Below are positions 17,467 through 26,231 of a stretch of 64,000 bases of DNA, in pieces. Numbering within the stretch: the stretch's first letter is position 1; the number at the start of each line of letters is the position of its first letter. The translations under genes and the position numbers were made by a program. The notes beneath the pieces are model-generated. The model had not been told where the DNA came from. It ran no database searches and saw nothing but the letters and a program-made list of their open reading frames with translations. The stretch is from an uncultured Alphaproteobacteria bacterium (GTDB taxonomy: Bacteria; Pseudomonadota; Alphaproteobacteria; CAAHEQ01; UBA3637): assembly GCA_934216505.1 (NCBI GenBank), contig CAKQBW010000005.1:3104-67103 (forward strand), in the 5' to 3' direction.

Positions 17467-17673
17467 ATGGTTAAAAAAGTAAAACGTTTTTTTGTCTTTT
17501 TATTATTTTCGTTGTTTTATTCTCTTCTATCGGGAAAAGGAGCTTTGGCTGCCTCCACAAAGAACAACAGGCTGTGTGTTGTCCCCAAAAATTCATCAGG
17601 AAAGCTTGTTTACAATGGTGGGGCGACGGGTGTAAATGCCTCAGCGGTTGGGTCAGATTTTTGTTATAATTGA
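17467..17673 (+). CDS. Small secreted protein (68 residues)
   Basis: The ATG at 17467 is chosen because AAAGGAG precedes it by seven bases and it starts a signal peptide: MVKKVKR, a Phe/Leu-rich core, then ALA-AS near residue 30. The mature part is about 38 residues with two Cys (LCVVPK...DFCYN) and may form one disulfide. It lies between a prepilin gene and a glycosyltransferase gene; its TGA stop overlaps the next ATG. No family is recognised. Confidence 0.6.
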   Translation: MVKKVKRFFVFLLFSLFYSLLSGKGALAASTKNNRLCVVPKNSSGKLVYNGGATGVNASAVGSDFCYN

Positions 17674-18512
17674 TGGCTGTTTCCCCAAAAATATCCGTCA
17701 TTATTCCCACCCATAATAGTGAGGAGTATTTAAGTGAGTGTTTGGATTCTGTTTTAGGACAGACTTTAACGGATTTTGAGGTGGTGTTGGTTGATGACGG
17801 GTCCCAAGATGACACAAGAGCCCTTTCCCAATTTTACGCCCATAATGACGGTCGCATTCGGCTTTTTCATCAGCCTTTTGCGGGGCCGGGGGCGGCCCGT
17901 AATTTAGGGCTTTCTTTGGCCACAGGGACTTTCCTTTTGTTTTTGGATAGTGATGATTTTTTTGAAGCTGATATGTTTGAAAGACTCTATCAAAAAGCCC
18001 AAGAAACGCAGTCGGACCTTCTTTTTTATTGGTATTCAAAATATGACCAAGCCACGCAATCGGAAGTCTCAATTCCCCTGAATCCTTATGTGAAACAGAT
18101 TCCCCACGGGGTTCCTTTTTGTCCCCAAGAGTATGAGGAGATTTTGTTTCAATTATCGGGCGGACAAGCGTGGCGATATTTTTTTCGGACGGATTTTGTT
18201 CGTTCGTTTGGTTTTCACTTTGGAAAAAGTCTGTGTGGGGAAGATGGTGTTTTTACTTATCCTGCCCGTGCGATGGCTCGGCGAATGTGTTTTATCAACA
18301 CCCCTTTCGTGCATTACAGAATCAATACGCCACATCAACTTACCCGTTCCTGTGATTTTGAAAAGCACTTGAAGCGTTCGTTTCAAGAAACTTGGAAAAT
18401 TTTGAAAAAATTAAATCGGGCCACTGCCTTGAAACAAAGCTTTCATTTAAGAAAAAAGAATGCGCAACAATGGCTTAAAGTTCAAAAAAAGTCCCTGAAA
18501 CAAAAAATTTGA
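17673..18512 (+). CDS. Family 2 glycosyltransferase
   Basis: 279 residues. The ATG at 17673 overlaps the preceding stop (TGATG). It has a GT-A fold GT2 signature: ISVIIPTHNSEEYL, VVLVDDGSQDDT, GPGAARNLGL, and the DxD-type FLDSDDF. The Asp residues bind the nucleotide-sugar and metal. The C-terminal ~80 residues are basic (KHLKRSF...KKSLKQKI), as in enzymes that dock on the membrane. It probably adds a sugar to LPS or another surface glycan, or possibly to the pilin-like neighbours; acceptor is unknown. Confidence 0.85.
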   Translation: MAVSPKISVIIPTHNSEEYLSECLDSVLGQTLTDFEVVLVDDGSQDDTRALSQFYAHNDGRIRLFHQPFAGPGAARNLGLSLATGTFLLFLDSDDFFEADMFERLYQKAQETQSDLLFYWYSKYDQATQSEVSIPLNPYVKQIPHGVPFCPQEYEEILFQLSGGQAWRYFFRTDFVRSFGFHFGKSLCGEDGVFTYPARAMARRMCFINTPFVHYRINTPHQLTRSCDFEKHLKRSFQETWKILKKLNRATALKQSFHLRKKNAQQWLKVQKKSLKQKI

Positions 18513-18659
18513 TTTTCTTTGGGGACGGGGTGTTTTTTATAAATACCTATTGACTTTTGGGACTTTTTATGCCAAACTCATGTTCATCAAAAACATTTCA
18601 ATAGTACCGTTTTACGAAAATCAAAACAGGTATTTTTTTCAGGAGTATAAGTTTTTCAA

Positions 18660-19364
18660 ATGTCCAATTTAGCAGAAAAAAAAGAAAGAATCGCAAAGAA
18701 GATGGCTGATGCGGGTCTGTGTTCTCGGCGGGAAGCCGAACGATGGATTTTGGCAGGACGTGTTCAGGTCAATGGAGAAGTATTAAAAACGCCGGCTTGT
18801 GTGGTGGGGGCGGGCGATGTTGTTTTGGTGGATCAACACCCGCTGCAAAAAAAATCCCGCACACGTGTGTGGCTGTACCATAAGCCGGCGGGATTGATTG
18901 TCAGCGCGCATGACCCCCAAGGGCGTAGCACAGTTTTTGACCACCTGCCCAAAAATATGCCTCGTGTCATTTCGGTGGGGCGTTTGGATTTAAATTCAGA
19001 AGGTCTTTTACTTTTAACCAATGATGGGGAGTGGGCCAGAAAAATGGAACTGCCTGCCAATGGGTGGGAGCGTACCTATCGGGTTCGTGTCCATGGGATT
19101 TTGACGGGGGAAATTTTGTCCCGCTTGTCCAAGGGTGTAAAAATTGAGGGGATAAAATATGCCCCTTGTGTGGTGGAAGTGGAAAAAAATCAAGGCACGA
19201 ATACTTGGCTTAAAATGACTTTGCATGAAGGAAAAAATAGGGAAATCAGAAAGTTGATGGCCTTTTTTGGGCTAGAGGTGGCGCGTTTAATTCGTATTTC
19301 CTATGGGCCTTATCAGTTGGGTACTTTAAAACCCGGCGCTGTTCAGGAGGCACCATGCGCATAA
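18660..19364 (+). CDS. RluB/RsuA-family 23S/16S rRNA pseudouridine synthase
   Basis: 234 residues. The N-terminal S4 domain (residues 7-60: ERIAKKMADAGLCSRREAERWI) binds rRNA. The catalytic domain has the motif SVGRLDLNSEGLLLLTNDG with the nucleophilic Asp, and EGKNREIRKL near the C-terminus. These enzymes isomerise a specific uridine in large- or small-subunit rRNA; size favours RluB. It overlaps rsmD by ten bases, and rsmD overlaps tkt, making a three-gene operon. The nearest Shine-Dalgarno-like CAGGAG is rather far (about 15 bases) upstream. Confidence 0.88.
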   Translation: MSNLAEKKERIAKKMADAGLCSRREAERWILAGRVQVNGEVLKTPACVVGAGDVVLVDQHPLQKKSRTRVWLYHKPAGLIVSAHDPQGRSTVFDHLPKNMPRVISVGRLDLNSEGLLLLTNDGEWARKMELPANGWERTYRVRVHGILTGEILSRLSKGVKIEGIKYAPCVVEVEKNQGTNTWLKMTLHEGKNREIRKLMAFFGLEVARLIRISYGPYQLGTLKPGAVQEAPCA

Positions 19365-19909
19365 TTTCGGGACAATTTAAAGGGCGGATTTTGCTGACCC
19401 CGCCCGAAGGAACGCGTCCCACGGCCGACAGGGCCAAAGAAATGTTATTTGATATTTTGTCTGCCCGTTTAATGCAGGCTCAAAAACAATGGTCTCGTTT
19501 AAGATTTGCCGATGTATTTGCGGGCAGTGGGGCAGTGGGATTAGAGGCCTATTCACGGGGCTGTAAGCATGTTTTTTTATTTGAAAAAGACAAACAAGCC
19601 CAACGCATTATTCGTCAAAATGCGCGTCAAATGGAAATCACTTTGTACGGGGAAGCATTGGTTCCTCCTGTGGCCCCTAAGCCGATGGATATTCTTTTTA
19701 TGGACGCCCCGTATCATTTGGGGTTGTGGGAAAGTGCCTTAACCGCCTTTGATAAAAAAGGGTGGATAGATGATCATACTTGGGTGATTGTGGAAGTAGA
19801 TAGTCATGAAAATCCCTCTCTTCCTGCCCCGTTTGTTCTGAAAGAAAAACGCCATCAAGGGCGGAATACTTTTTTATTTTTAACCAAGGAGTCTTTGAAT
19901 GAATCTTAA
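19355..19909 (+). CDS. rsmD: 16S rRNA (guanine966-N2)-methyltransferase
   Basis: 184 residues, ATG after CAGGAGG within the upstream gene. Motifs are MRIISGQFKGR, RPTADRAKEMLFDIL, the SAM-binding DVFAGSGAVGLEAYSRG and the catalytic FMDAPYH (variant of DPPY). It methylates G966 of 16S rRNA during 30S assembly. It is translationally coupled to both neighbours. Confidence 0.92.
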   Translation: MRIISGQFKGRILLTPPEGTRPTADRAKEMLFDILSARLMQAQKQWSRLRFADVFAGSGAVGLEAYSRGCKHVFLFEKDKQAQRIIRQNARQMEITLYGEALVPPVAPKPMDILFMDAPYHLGLWESALTAFDKKGWIDDHTWVIVEVDSHENPSLPAPFVLKEKRHQGRNTFLFLTKESLNES

Positions 19910-21815
19910 AAAATTTGCAACGGCTTTACGCATGTTATCGGCCGATATGATTGAAAAGGCAAAATCGGGCCATCCTGGGGCGAGTTTAGGCATGGCGGAT
20001 ATAGCCACTGTTTTATGGGCAAAGTTTTTAAAGTTTGACCCCAAAAATCCCGATTGGATGAATCGGGATAGAGTCATTTTTTCCAACGGACATGCTTCCC
20101 CTTTATTGTACAGTTTGTTTTATTTGTGTGGCATGAAAAAAATGACGAAAGCGGCCTTAAAAAACTTGCGTCAATGGGGCAGTTTGACCCCTGGACACCC
20201 CGAACGGGGACAAACGCCGGGCGTTGATTTTTCCACAGGCCCGTTGGGACAGGGACTTTCGGGGGCTGTTGGTATGGCTTTGGCGGAAAGGATTTTGCAT
20301 CAAAAATTTCCCGACTTGATTCAACATAAGACATATTGTTTTGTGGGGGATGGTTGTTTGATGGAAGGGATCAGTGAAGAAGTGATTTCTTTGGCGGGGT
20401 TGTGGCAATTAAAAAATTTAATCGTTTTATGGGACGATAACCAAATTACGATTGATGGACAAACAAACCTTACCACAAAGACGAATATGCGGTTGCGTTT
20501 TGAAGCCAATGGGTGGGAGGTCTTGGAATGTAATGGTCATGATTTACAGGAGATTGAAGCCGCTCTAAAACAAGCGCAAAAATCTGTTCGGCCCGTTTTC
20601 ATTGATTGCCACACGATTATCGGGTATCCTGCCCCCACTAAATCGGGCAAATCGTGCGTGCATGGATCGCCATTAGGGTCCAGTGAATTGGCGCAACTGA
20701 AAGACAATTTAAAATGGACTTACCCTGCCTTTGAAGTACCTGATGATGTTTTGGAAATGGGACAAAAAATAGGAAAAAAATATCAGGCTGATTTTCAACA
20801 ATGGTCCAAAAAGATAACCCCTGAATTTCAAGATTTCTTTCATCAAAAATTTTCGTTTTCTTTGGTGGCTCTCAAACAGGAATTTTTAAAAAATCCCGAA
20901 AGTTTAGCCACCCGTCAGGCCAGCCAAAAAATTTTAGCCGCTCTTTTAAAACAAATCCCTAATTTAATAGGGGGAAGTGCGGATTTAGGGGCCTCTAACC
21001 TGACAAAGACAGAAGCCTCAAAGGAAATCATGCCCCCTGATTACACGGGCAATTATATCAACTATGGCGTTCGGGAATTAGGCATGGCGGGTATTGCGAA
21101 TGGCTTGGCAGCGTACGGGGGATTTCTTCCTTATACCAGCACCTTTTTTTCGTTTTCGGATTATATGAAACCAGCGATGCGATTAGGGGCGATTATGAAT
21201 TTAAAACAGATTTATGTTTTTACGCATGATTCTATTGGATCTGGGGAAGACGGTCCCACGCATCAACCGATTGAACAATTGATTTCTTTACGGGCGACCC
21301 CTAATTTAAGGGTCTTTCGGCCTGCTGATGCGATAGAGTGTGCAGAAAGTTATGAAGTGGCTCTGAAATTATCGGGGCCGAGCGCCTTGGTTTTAACACG
21401 TCAAAAGGTGAAATCAGTGCGTTCAACAGCCGATCAAAACCTCACCCAAAAAGGGGCTTATGTCTTAAAAGAAGTAAAGGACAGGAAACTCACTTTGATT
21501 GCCACTGGGTCAGAAGTTCCTTTGGCTTTACAGGTGGCGGCACAACTGCCCCATACAGCGGTGGTGTCTATGCCCTGTTGGGAATTGTTTGAGGCGCAAC
21601 CCTCCTCTTACCAAGAGGCAGTATTGGGAAAGGTCCCCCGTGTAGTGATAGAAGCCGCCAGCCCTTTTGGTTGGGAAAAATATGCGGGCTCTGAAGGCCT
21701 GATTCTGGGGCTCAATCATTTTGGGGCCAGTGCGCCAGGGGAGGTTTTGTTCCAACATTTGGGCTTTACGGTGGAAAATATCTTGACGCGAATCAAAGAA
21801 AAATTTAACATCTGA
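19899..21815 (+). CDS. tkt: Transketolase
   Basis: 638 residues, typical length. N-terminal thiamine-diphosphate domain: KSGHPGASLGMADI, FVGDGCLMEG and WDDNQITIDG. The central pyrimidine domain has YGVRELGMAGIANGL, and HDSIGSGEDGPTHQP holds catalytic His residues. The C-terminal domain follows with TLIATGSEV. It moves two-carbon units in the non-oxidative pentose phosphate pathway, supplying ribose and erythrose phosphates. It is the last gene of the rluB-like/rsmD/tkt operon, overlapping rsmD by 11 bases. Confidence 0.95.
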   Translation: MNLKKFATALRMLSADMIEKAKSGHPGASLGMADIATVLWAKFLKFDPKNPDWMNRDRVIFSNGHASPLLYSLFYLCGMKKMTKAALKNLRQWGSLTPGHPERGQTPGVDFSTGPLGQGLSGAVGMALAERILHQKFPDLIQHKTYCFVGDGCLMEGISEEVISLAGLWQLKNLIVLWDDNQITIDGQTNLTTKTNMRLRFEANGWEVLECNGHDLQEIEAALKQAQKSVRPVFIDCHTIIGYPAPTKSGKSCVHGSPLGSSELAQLKDNLKWTYPAFEVPDDVLEMGQKIGKKYQADFQQWSKKITPEFQDFFHQKFSFSLVALKQEFLKNPESLATRQASQKILAALLKQIPNLIGGSADLGASNLTKTEASKEIMPPDYTGNYINYGVRELGMAGIANGLAAYGGFLPYTSTFFSFSDYMKPAMRLGAIMNLKQIYVFTHDSIGSGEDGPTHQPIEQLISLRATPNLRVFRPADAIECAESYEVALKLSGPSALVLTRQKVKSVRSTADQNLTQKGAYVLKEVKDRKLTLIATGSEVPLALQVAAQLPHTAVVSMPCWELFEAQPSSYQEAVLGKVPRVVIEAASPFGWEKYAGSEGLILGLNHFGASAPGEVLFQHLGFTVENILTRIKEKFNI

Positions 21816-21885
21816 GACCTTGTTGAACTCTTGATTTTTTGTCCTTTCAGTGCCATCATAGTCAAGCAATCATTCAATTTAGTAT

Positions 21886-21914
21886 TTGACTTTTTGTCAA
21901 GTTTATACTAAAAT
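21886..21914 (+). promoter_or_regulatory. Promoter of dapA
   Basis: -35 TTGACT (21886-21891), 17-base spacer, -10 TAAAAT (21909-21914), about 30 bases before the ATG. Confidence 0.7.
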
Positions 21915-21942
21915 ATGACGAAAATTTTAGAAAAGGAAAAAC

Positions 21943-22875
21943 ATGGAACAGACGGATTTGGGTGAAGTCATTACTGCAATGATAACTCCTTTCACAAAAG
22001 AAGGAAAACATATAGATTATGATTCTTTGGATACCTTGATGAAACAGGTGTCCAATCAATGCGATGGGATTTTGTTGGGGGGCTCTACGGGGGAAGAACC
22101 CACTCTGTCGGAAAAAGAAAAATGGATGCTTTTCCGATTCGCCAAGTTAAAATTGGCCCACAAAAAATGTAAACTCTTGGTCGGAACGGGTAGCAATGAC
22201 ACCCGTAAAGCCGTGGAACAAACACGGCGGGCTTATCAGGAAGGGGCCGATGCAGCCGTGGTGGTGGTGCCTGCTTATAATAAGCCCCCTCATTTGATGA
22301 AGCATTATACTTTTGTGGCGCATGCGGCGCCTCAATTGCCAATTATTATTTACAACATCCCTGGGCGCACAGGCATCAATATGGACGCCCAAACAATAGG
22401 GCAATTAGCCCGCCAAAATCCCAATATCGTGGGATTAAAACAAAGTTTTTCTGATATGGATAAATTTAGTGAAATTAAAAACGCTGTGCCTGATTCTTTT
22501 GCCATTTATTCGGGGGACGATAGTTTAACTTTGCCGATGCTTTCTTTGGGGGCCAAAGGAGTGATCAGTGTGGCTTCGCATACCCATGGCAATCAAATTA
22601 AAAGAATGATTCAAGATTTTAAACAAGGACGTGTTCAAAGTGCTCAACAACAACATGCGAAATTGTTTCCTTTGTTCAAAGCGTTATTTATGACCACAAA
22701 TCCCATCGGGATTAAGGAGTATTTGGCCCAAAAAAAGATAATTCAAAATAATACCTTGCGGTTGCCTTTAACGCCGATGGAGGATAACGAACGGCAACAT
22801 TTTCAATACCTGATACAACAGGCGGAACGAAAAGCCCCTTTCTTTTCCCCTCTTTTGCAAAAGGGACGGGAATAA
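21943..22875 (+). CDS. dapA: 4-hydroxy-tetrahydrodipicolinate synthase
   Basis: 310 residues, slightly longer than the usual ~292. Motifs of the DHDPS/NAL TIM-barrel: AMITPF, GGSTGEEPTLS (pyruvate-binding loop), IIIYNIPGRTG with the catalytic Tyr, and IVGLKQS with the Schiff-base Lys. It condenses pyruvate with aspartate semialdehyde, the first committed step to lysine and diaminopimelate for peptidoglycan. It has its own promoter and AAAGGAA ribosome-binding site and ends at a strong hairpin shared with rpsA. NanA-type relatives are less likely given the motifs. Confidence 0.88.
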   Translation: MEQTDLGEVITAMITPFTKEGKHIDYDSLDTLMKQVSNQCDGILLGGSTGEEPTLSEKEKWMLFRFAKLKLAHKKCKLLVGTGSNDTRKAVEQTRRAYQEGADAAVVVVPAYNKPPHLMKHYTFVAHAAPQLPIIIYNIPGRTGINMDAQTIGQLARQNPNIVGLKQSFSDMDKFSEIKNAVPDSFAIYSGDDSLTLPMLSLGAKGVISVASHTHGNQIKRMIQDFKQGRVQSAQQQHAKLFPLFKALFMTTNPIGIKEYLAQKKIIQNNTLRLPLTPMEDNERQHFQYLIQQAERKAPFFSPLLQKGRE

Positions 22876-22877
22876 AA

Positions 22878-22905
22878 AAAGAGTGTTGGAATTCCAACAC
22901 TCTTT
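22878..22905. terminator. Bidirectional terminator between dapA and rpsA
   Basis: Perfect 28-base palindrome AAAGAGTGTTGGAA / TTCCAACACTCTTT, with A-rich sequence on the left and T-rich on the right, placed between convergent genes. Confidence 0.85.
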
Positions 22906-22925
22906 CGTTTTGAATAAGCCAATCC

Positions 22926-24680
22926 TTATTCGGCTTTCTTTGCCTTTTTGGCTTTGGCGGGTTTGTCTGTTTTTTCGGCTTTCTTGGCCAAAGCAGCCCC
23001 CAAAATATCGCCCAAAGAAGCACCCGCAGCCGTTGAACCGTATTCGGCCAACGCTTGTTTTTCTTCGGCAATTTCACGCGCTTTAATGGACAAAGTCAAT
23101 TTGCACGCTTTCGTGTCAAAACTCAAGATTTTGGCATCTACTTTTTCGCCAATAGCAAAACGTTCGGATTTTTGTTCAGAACGTTCACGGGCCAAATCAG
23201 TCCGTTTAATAAAGCCTTTGACGCCATCAACATCTACTTCAATGCCATCTTCCGAGATACCCGAAACGATCCCCGTGACAATAGCCCCTTTCTTCAAGGA
23301 ACCAGCGGCCTCCACAACAGGGTCTTTTTCCAATTGTTTGACCCCCAAAGCCACCCGTTCTTTTTCAACATCAATGTCCAAAATTTTGGCTTTGACCATC
23401 ATGCCTTTTTTGTATTCTTTGATGGCTTCTTCCCCGGGTTTGTCCCAAGACAAATCAGAAGTATGAATCATGCCATCAATATCGTCATTCAAAGCAATAA
23501 AGACACCAAATTCAATCATGTTTTTCACAGGACCTTCAACGATATCGCCCACTTTGTGAGTGGCGGCAAAAGCCTTCCATGGATTTTCTTGTAATTCTTT
23601 GACACCCAAAGAAATACGGCGTTTTTCTTCATCAACTTCACGCACAACAGCGGTGACTTCTTGACCCAAAGAGACAATCTTGGAAGGATGCACATTCTTT
23701 TTGGTCCAACTGAGTTCGGACACATGTACCAATCCTTCTACACCATCTTCCAATTCAACAAAGACACCATAATCGGCGATATTGCTGATTTTTCCAGTAA
23801 CTTTTGTCCCCACAGTATAGCGTGTATTGACACCCGACCAAGGATCTTTTTCCATTTGTTTCATCCCCAAAGACACACGGCCTGTTTCAGGATTGAATTT
23901 AATGATTTGCACTTTCACTGTTTCGCCCACTTTTAAGACATCGGCGGGATTGTTAATGCGCTTCCAACTCATGTCTGTGACATGCAACAAGCCATCAACG
24001 CCACCTAAATCAATAAAGGCACCGTAGTCAGTAATGTTTTTCACAACACCTTCTACGACTTGCCCTTCACTCATATTTTTAATGATGTCAGCACATTGTT
24101 GCGCGCGGGCTTCTTCCAAAATAGCACGGCGAGAAACAACGATATTTCCACGGGCTTTGTCCATTTTTAAAATAGCAAAAGGTTGAGCCACGCCCATTAA
24201 AGGAGTCATATCACGGATAGGACGCACATCAATTTGTGAGCCCGGTAAGAAGGCTGTTGCCCCCCCCAAATCAACCGTAAAGCCGCCTTTGACGCGACCA
24301 AAAATAGTCCCATTGACATGTTCGCCAGAAGCCATCGCTTTTTCCAAATCGCCCCATGCTTCTTCACGGCGGGCTTTTTCACGGGACAAAACAGCGTTCC
24401 CGTTGCGGTCTTCATAGCGTTCTACATAAACTTCAACTTCATCGCCCACTTTGACACTTTGGGTGCCGAATTCTTGAACAGGAATGCGTCCTTCGGATTT
24501 TAAACCGACATCCACAATGACTTCATCTTTTGTTAAAGCCGTGATTGTTCCTTTAACAACCTGTCCTTGAACGGGCCGTTTTGACATAAATTCATCCAGT
24601 AATGCCCCGAAATCTTCGGTCATTTCTGGCATATTTTCTTGTTTTTTTACCATATGATTATTTTTTTGTTTGTTGGCCAT
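22926..24680 (-). CDS. rpsA: 30S ribosomal protein S1
   Basis: 584 residues from the ATG at 24680 (an ATG five codons upstream at 24695 is an alternative). Six S1 RNA-binding domains can be counted, beginning about residues 38, 123, 207, 294, 381 and 466; domains 3-5 have the clearest GxFxxLxGxxGLxHxSxxSW pattern. The C-terminal ~50 residues are Lys/Ala-rich. S1 helps mRNA bind to the 30S subunit. No strong Shine-Dalgarno lies before either start; the upstream region instead folds into GC-rich hairpins, as expected for an autoregulated S1 leader. Confidence 0.94.
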   Translation of the reverse strand: MANKQKNNHMVKKQENMPEMTEDFGALLDEFMSKRPVQGQVVKGTITALTKDEVIVDVGLKSEGRIPVQEFGTQSVKVGDEVEVYVERYEDRNGNAVLSREKARREEAWGDLEKAMASGEHVNGTIFGRVKGGFTVDLGGATAFLPGSQIDVRPIRDMTPLMGVAQPFAILKMDKARGNIVVSRRAILEEARAQQCADIIKNMSEGQVVEGVVKNITDYGAFIDLGGVDGLLHVTDMSWKRINNPADVLKVGETVKVQIIKFNPETGRVSLGMKQMEKDPWSGVNTRYTVGTKVTGKISNIADYGVFVELEDGVEGLVHVSELSWTKKNVHPSKIVSLGQEVTAVVREVDEEKRRISLGVKELQENPWKAFAATHKVGDIVEGPVKNMIEFGVFIALNDDIDGMIHTSDLSWDKPGEEAIKEYKKGMMVKAKILDIDVEKERVALGVKQLEKDPVVEAAGSLKKGAIVTGIVSGISEDGIEVDVDGVKGFIKRTDLARERSEQKSERFAIGEKVDAKILSFDTKACKLTLSIKAREIAEEKQALAEYGSTAAGASLGDILGAALAKKAEKTDKPAKAKKAKKAE

Positions 24681-24775
24681 GGGGAAAATCCCCAATGGAC
24701 TTTATCGGCCTTTTAACGCCCAAATCAATGGGGCCGTCCATTTTCTTTGGTGCTTTGCCCCAATGGACAAAGTGG
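24681..24775 (-). promoter_or_regulatory. Hairpin-rich rpsA leader
   Basis: The start codon abuts a TGGGGA/TCCCCA stem. Farther up, GTCCATT (24736-24742) pairs with AATGGAC (24762-24768). Repeated CCCCAATGG-type words occur three times. S1 is known to autoregulate translation through its leader in other proteobacteria; here that is inference. Confidence 0.35.
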
Positions 24776-24899
24776 GACTATTTTATCATAATTTTTGGCA
24801 AAAAGCAACTTTTTTTGCACAGATTTAATTTTTCCTATTGACAAAGAAAAAAAAATATGCCAAAACAGGGCGAAAATGTTTTTTAACGAAAGGAAAAAA

Positions 24900-25241
24900 A
24901 TGATTGATAAACGTGGTTTAAAAAGATCTTGTCCAAAATGTGGGGCTATCTTTTATGATATGGGGAAAAAAGATTTCGCCTGTCCGAAGTGTGGTAAAAA
25001 GTTTAACACAGAATCCTATCAACAAGAAAAGAATAAAGTTTTAACCAAAAAGATTAAACATGAGGCTGCTCATTTAGAGGACGAAATTGATACCGAAACC
25101 TTGATTAAAATGGCCAATACCCAGACCGAGGAAACGGATAAAGAAGCCGATGATTTGATGCCCTTTGAAGAAAGCGATTCCGAAGATATGCGTGAATTTG
25201 GCGACCTGATGGACGATTATGGTCAAGAGAAAGAAATATAA
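24900..25241 (+). CDS. FYDLN-acid-type zinc-ribbon protein
   Basis: 113 residues. Start at ATG 24900 after GAAAGGA; earlier in-frame ATGs have no ribosome-binding site. Residues 6-36 form a four-Cys zinc ribbon with the family motif RSCPKCGAIFYDMGKKDFACPKCG. The rest is strongly acidic (EDEIDTETLI...EESDSEDMREF). This family (TIGR02300-like) is widespread in alphaproteobacteria and of unknown function; RNA polymerase or nucleic-acid contacts have been suggested from its shape. It overlaps the algH-like gene by one base (TAATG). Confidence 0.85.
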   Translation: MIDKRGLKRSCPKCGAIFYDMGKKDFACPKCGKKFNTESYQQEKNKVLTKKIKHEAAHLEDEIDTETLIKMANTQTEETDKEADDLMPFEESDSEDMREFGDLMDDYGQEKEI

Positions 25242-25822
25242 TGTTCCATCAAGAATTACCTCCCTTTAAATCATTCGTTGGTCAATTGTTGATTGCAATG
25301 CCTGAGATGGAAGATAAACGCTTTCATCATACCGTGATTTATATTACGCATCATTCTCAAACTGAAGGGGCCAGTGGTTTGATTATCAACCAACCCACGG
25401 ATAAAATGACCTGCCAAGAAATTTTGGATCAACTTAAAATGCCCTATAAAGAGGATATTGTCTTTCCCAAAGTGTTGATTGGGGGGCCGGATCATCGGAT
25501 GCAAGGGTTTATTTTGCATACGCCTGAGGTCCAATACCCTGAAACGCAAAAAATTACGGACACGATTAGTTTGACGACCACGCAAGAGATTTTGGGCCAA
25601 ATTGCCCAAGGAAATCGCCCCCAAAAATATCAGGTTGCCGTGGGATGTGCCAGTTGGGCCCCCAGCCAAATGGAAGAAGAGATTATGGGGAATTTGTGGT
25701 TGAGTGTGCCCGCCACGAACGACATTTTGTTTGATGAACCTTATGACAAACGGTGGGAAAAAGCGATGCAACTTTTGGGAATTTGCCCTGCCCATTTTGC
25801 TCCTAAGGCGGGAAAGGCTTGA
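25241..25822 (+). CDS. YqgE/AlgH family protein
   Basis: 193 residues. Typical features: FVGQLLIAMPEMEDKRFHHT near the N-terminus, GASGLIINQPTDKM, GGPDHRMQGFILHTP, and VAVGCASWAPSQMEEEI. The family fold is known from structures but its biochemical role is unsettled; in Pseudomonas it was linked to alginate regulation. It is co-transcribed with the FYDLN-type gene before it and the BOF-domain gene after it. Confidence 0.9.
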   Translation: MFHQELPPFKSFVGQLLIAMPEMEDKRFHHTVIYITHHSQTEGASGLIINQPTDKMTCQEILDQLKMPYKEDIVFPKVLIGGPDHRMQGFILHTPEVQYPETQKITDTISLTTTQEILGQIAQGNRPQKYQVAVGCASWAPSQMEEEIMGNLWLSVPATNDILFDEPYDKRWEKAMQLLGICPAHFAPKAGKA

Positions 25823-25865
25823 TTTTTTCATTAACATATCTTATTTTAACAGAACAGGAGGGAAT

Positions 25866-26201
25866 ATGAAAAACAAAATTTTATCATTTTTATGCGCAGG
25901 AGTTATTTTTCCTGTATCGGCGGCTTTTATTCAAGAAGGCCCCACCATCATGGATATTATTGATGTCAAAGATTTGGCCGATGATACCCCCGTGGTGATT
26001 CAAGGCAATATCATTCAAAAGATTGATAAAGACAAGTATTTGTTTCGGGATAACACCGATGAAATTATCGTTGAAATTGATGATAAAGCGTGGAACAAAG
26101 TTGATGTGCGTACCGAAGATACGGTTCAGTTAGTGGGGGAAACGGACAAAGATTTTTCGGAAACGAAAATTGAAGTAGATCAAGTCATTAAAGTCAAATA
26201 A
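25866..26201 (+). CDS. Periplasmic BOF (YgiW/YdeI-type OB-fold) protein
   Basis: 111 residues from ATG 25866, chosen for the ACAGGAGG ribosome-binding site and a signal peptide (MKNKILSFLCAGVIFPVSA-A). The mature part has the BOF pattern: IMDIIDVKDLADDTPVVIQG, DKYLFRDNTDEIIVEID and VQLVGETDKD. This OB-fold family is periplasmic and tied to envelope stress in enterobacteria. It is the last gene of the FYDLN/algH/BOF operon and ends at a hairpin terminator. Confidence 0.85.
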   Translation: MKNKILSFLCAGVIFPVSAAFIQEGPTIMDIIDVKDLADDTPVVIQGNIIQKIDKDKYLFRDNTDEIIVEIDDKAWNKVDVRTEDTVQLVGETDKDFSETKIEVDQVIKVK

Positions 26202-26205
26202 AAAA

Positions 26206-26225
26206 GGCCCCTGAAAAGGGGCTTT
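26206..26225. terminator. Terminator between BOF gene and HAD gene
   Basis: AGGCCCCT-GAAA-AGGGGCTT followed by eight T; A-rich on the other side, so it can serve both convergent genes. Confidence 0.85.
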
Positions 26226-26231
26226 TTTTTA

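Noticed and set aside
23055..23594. Long open frame opposite rpsA (179 codons)
   Set aside because: Antisense shadow of a conserved S1 gene; no start signals and low-complexity Phe-rich product.
25271..25837. 188-codon frame opposite the YqgE/AlgH gene
   Set aside because: Shadow of a well-supported gene; no ribosome-binding site.
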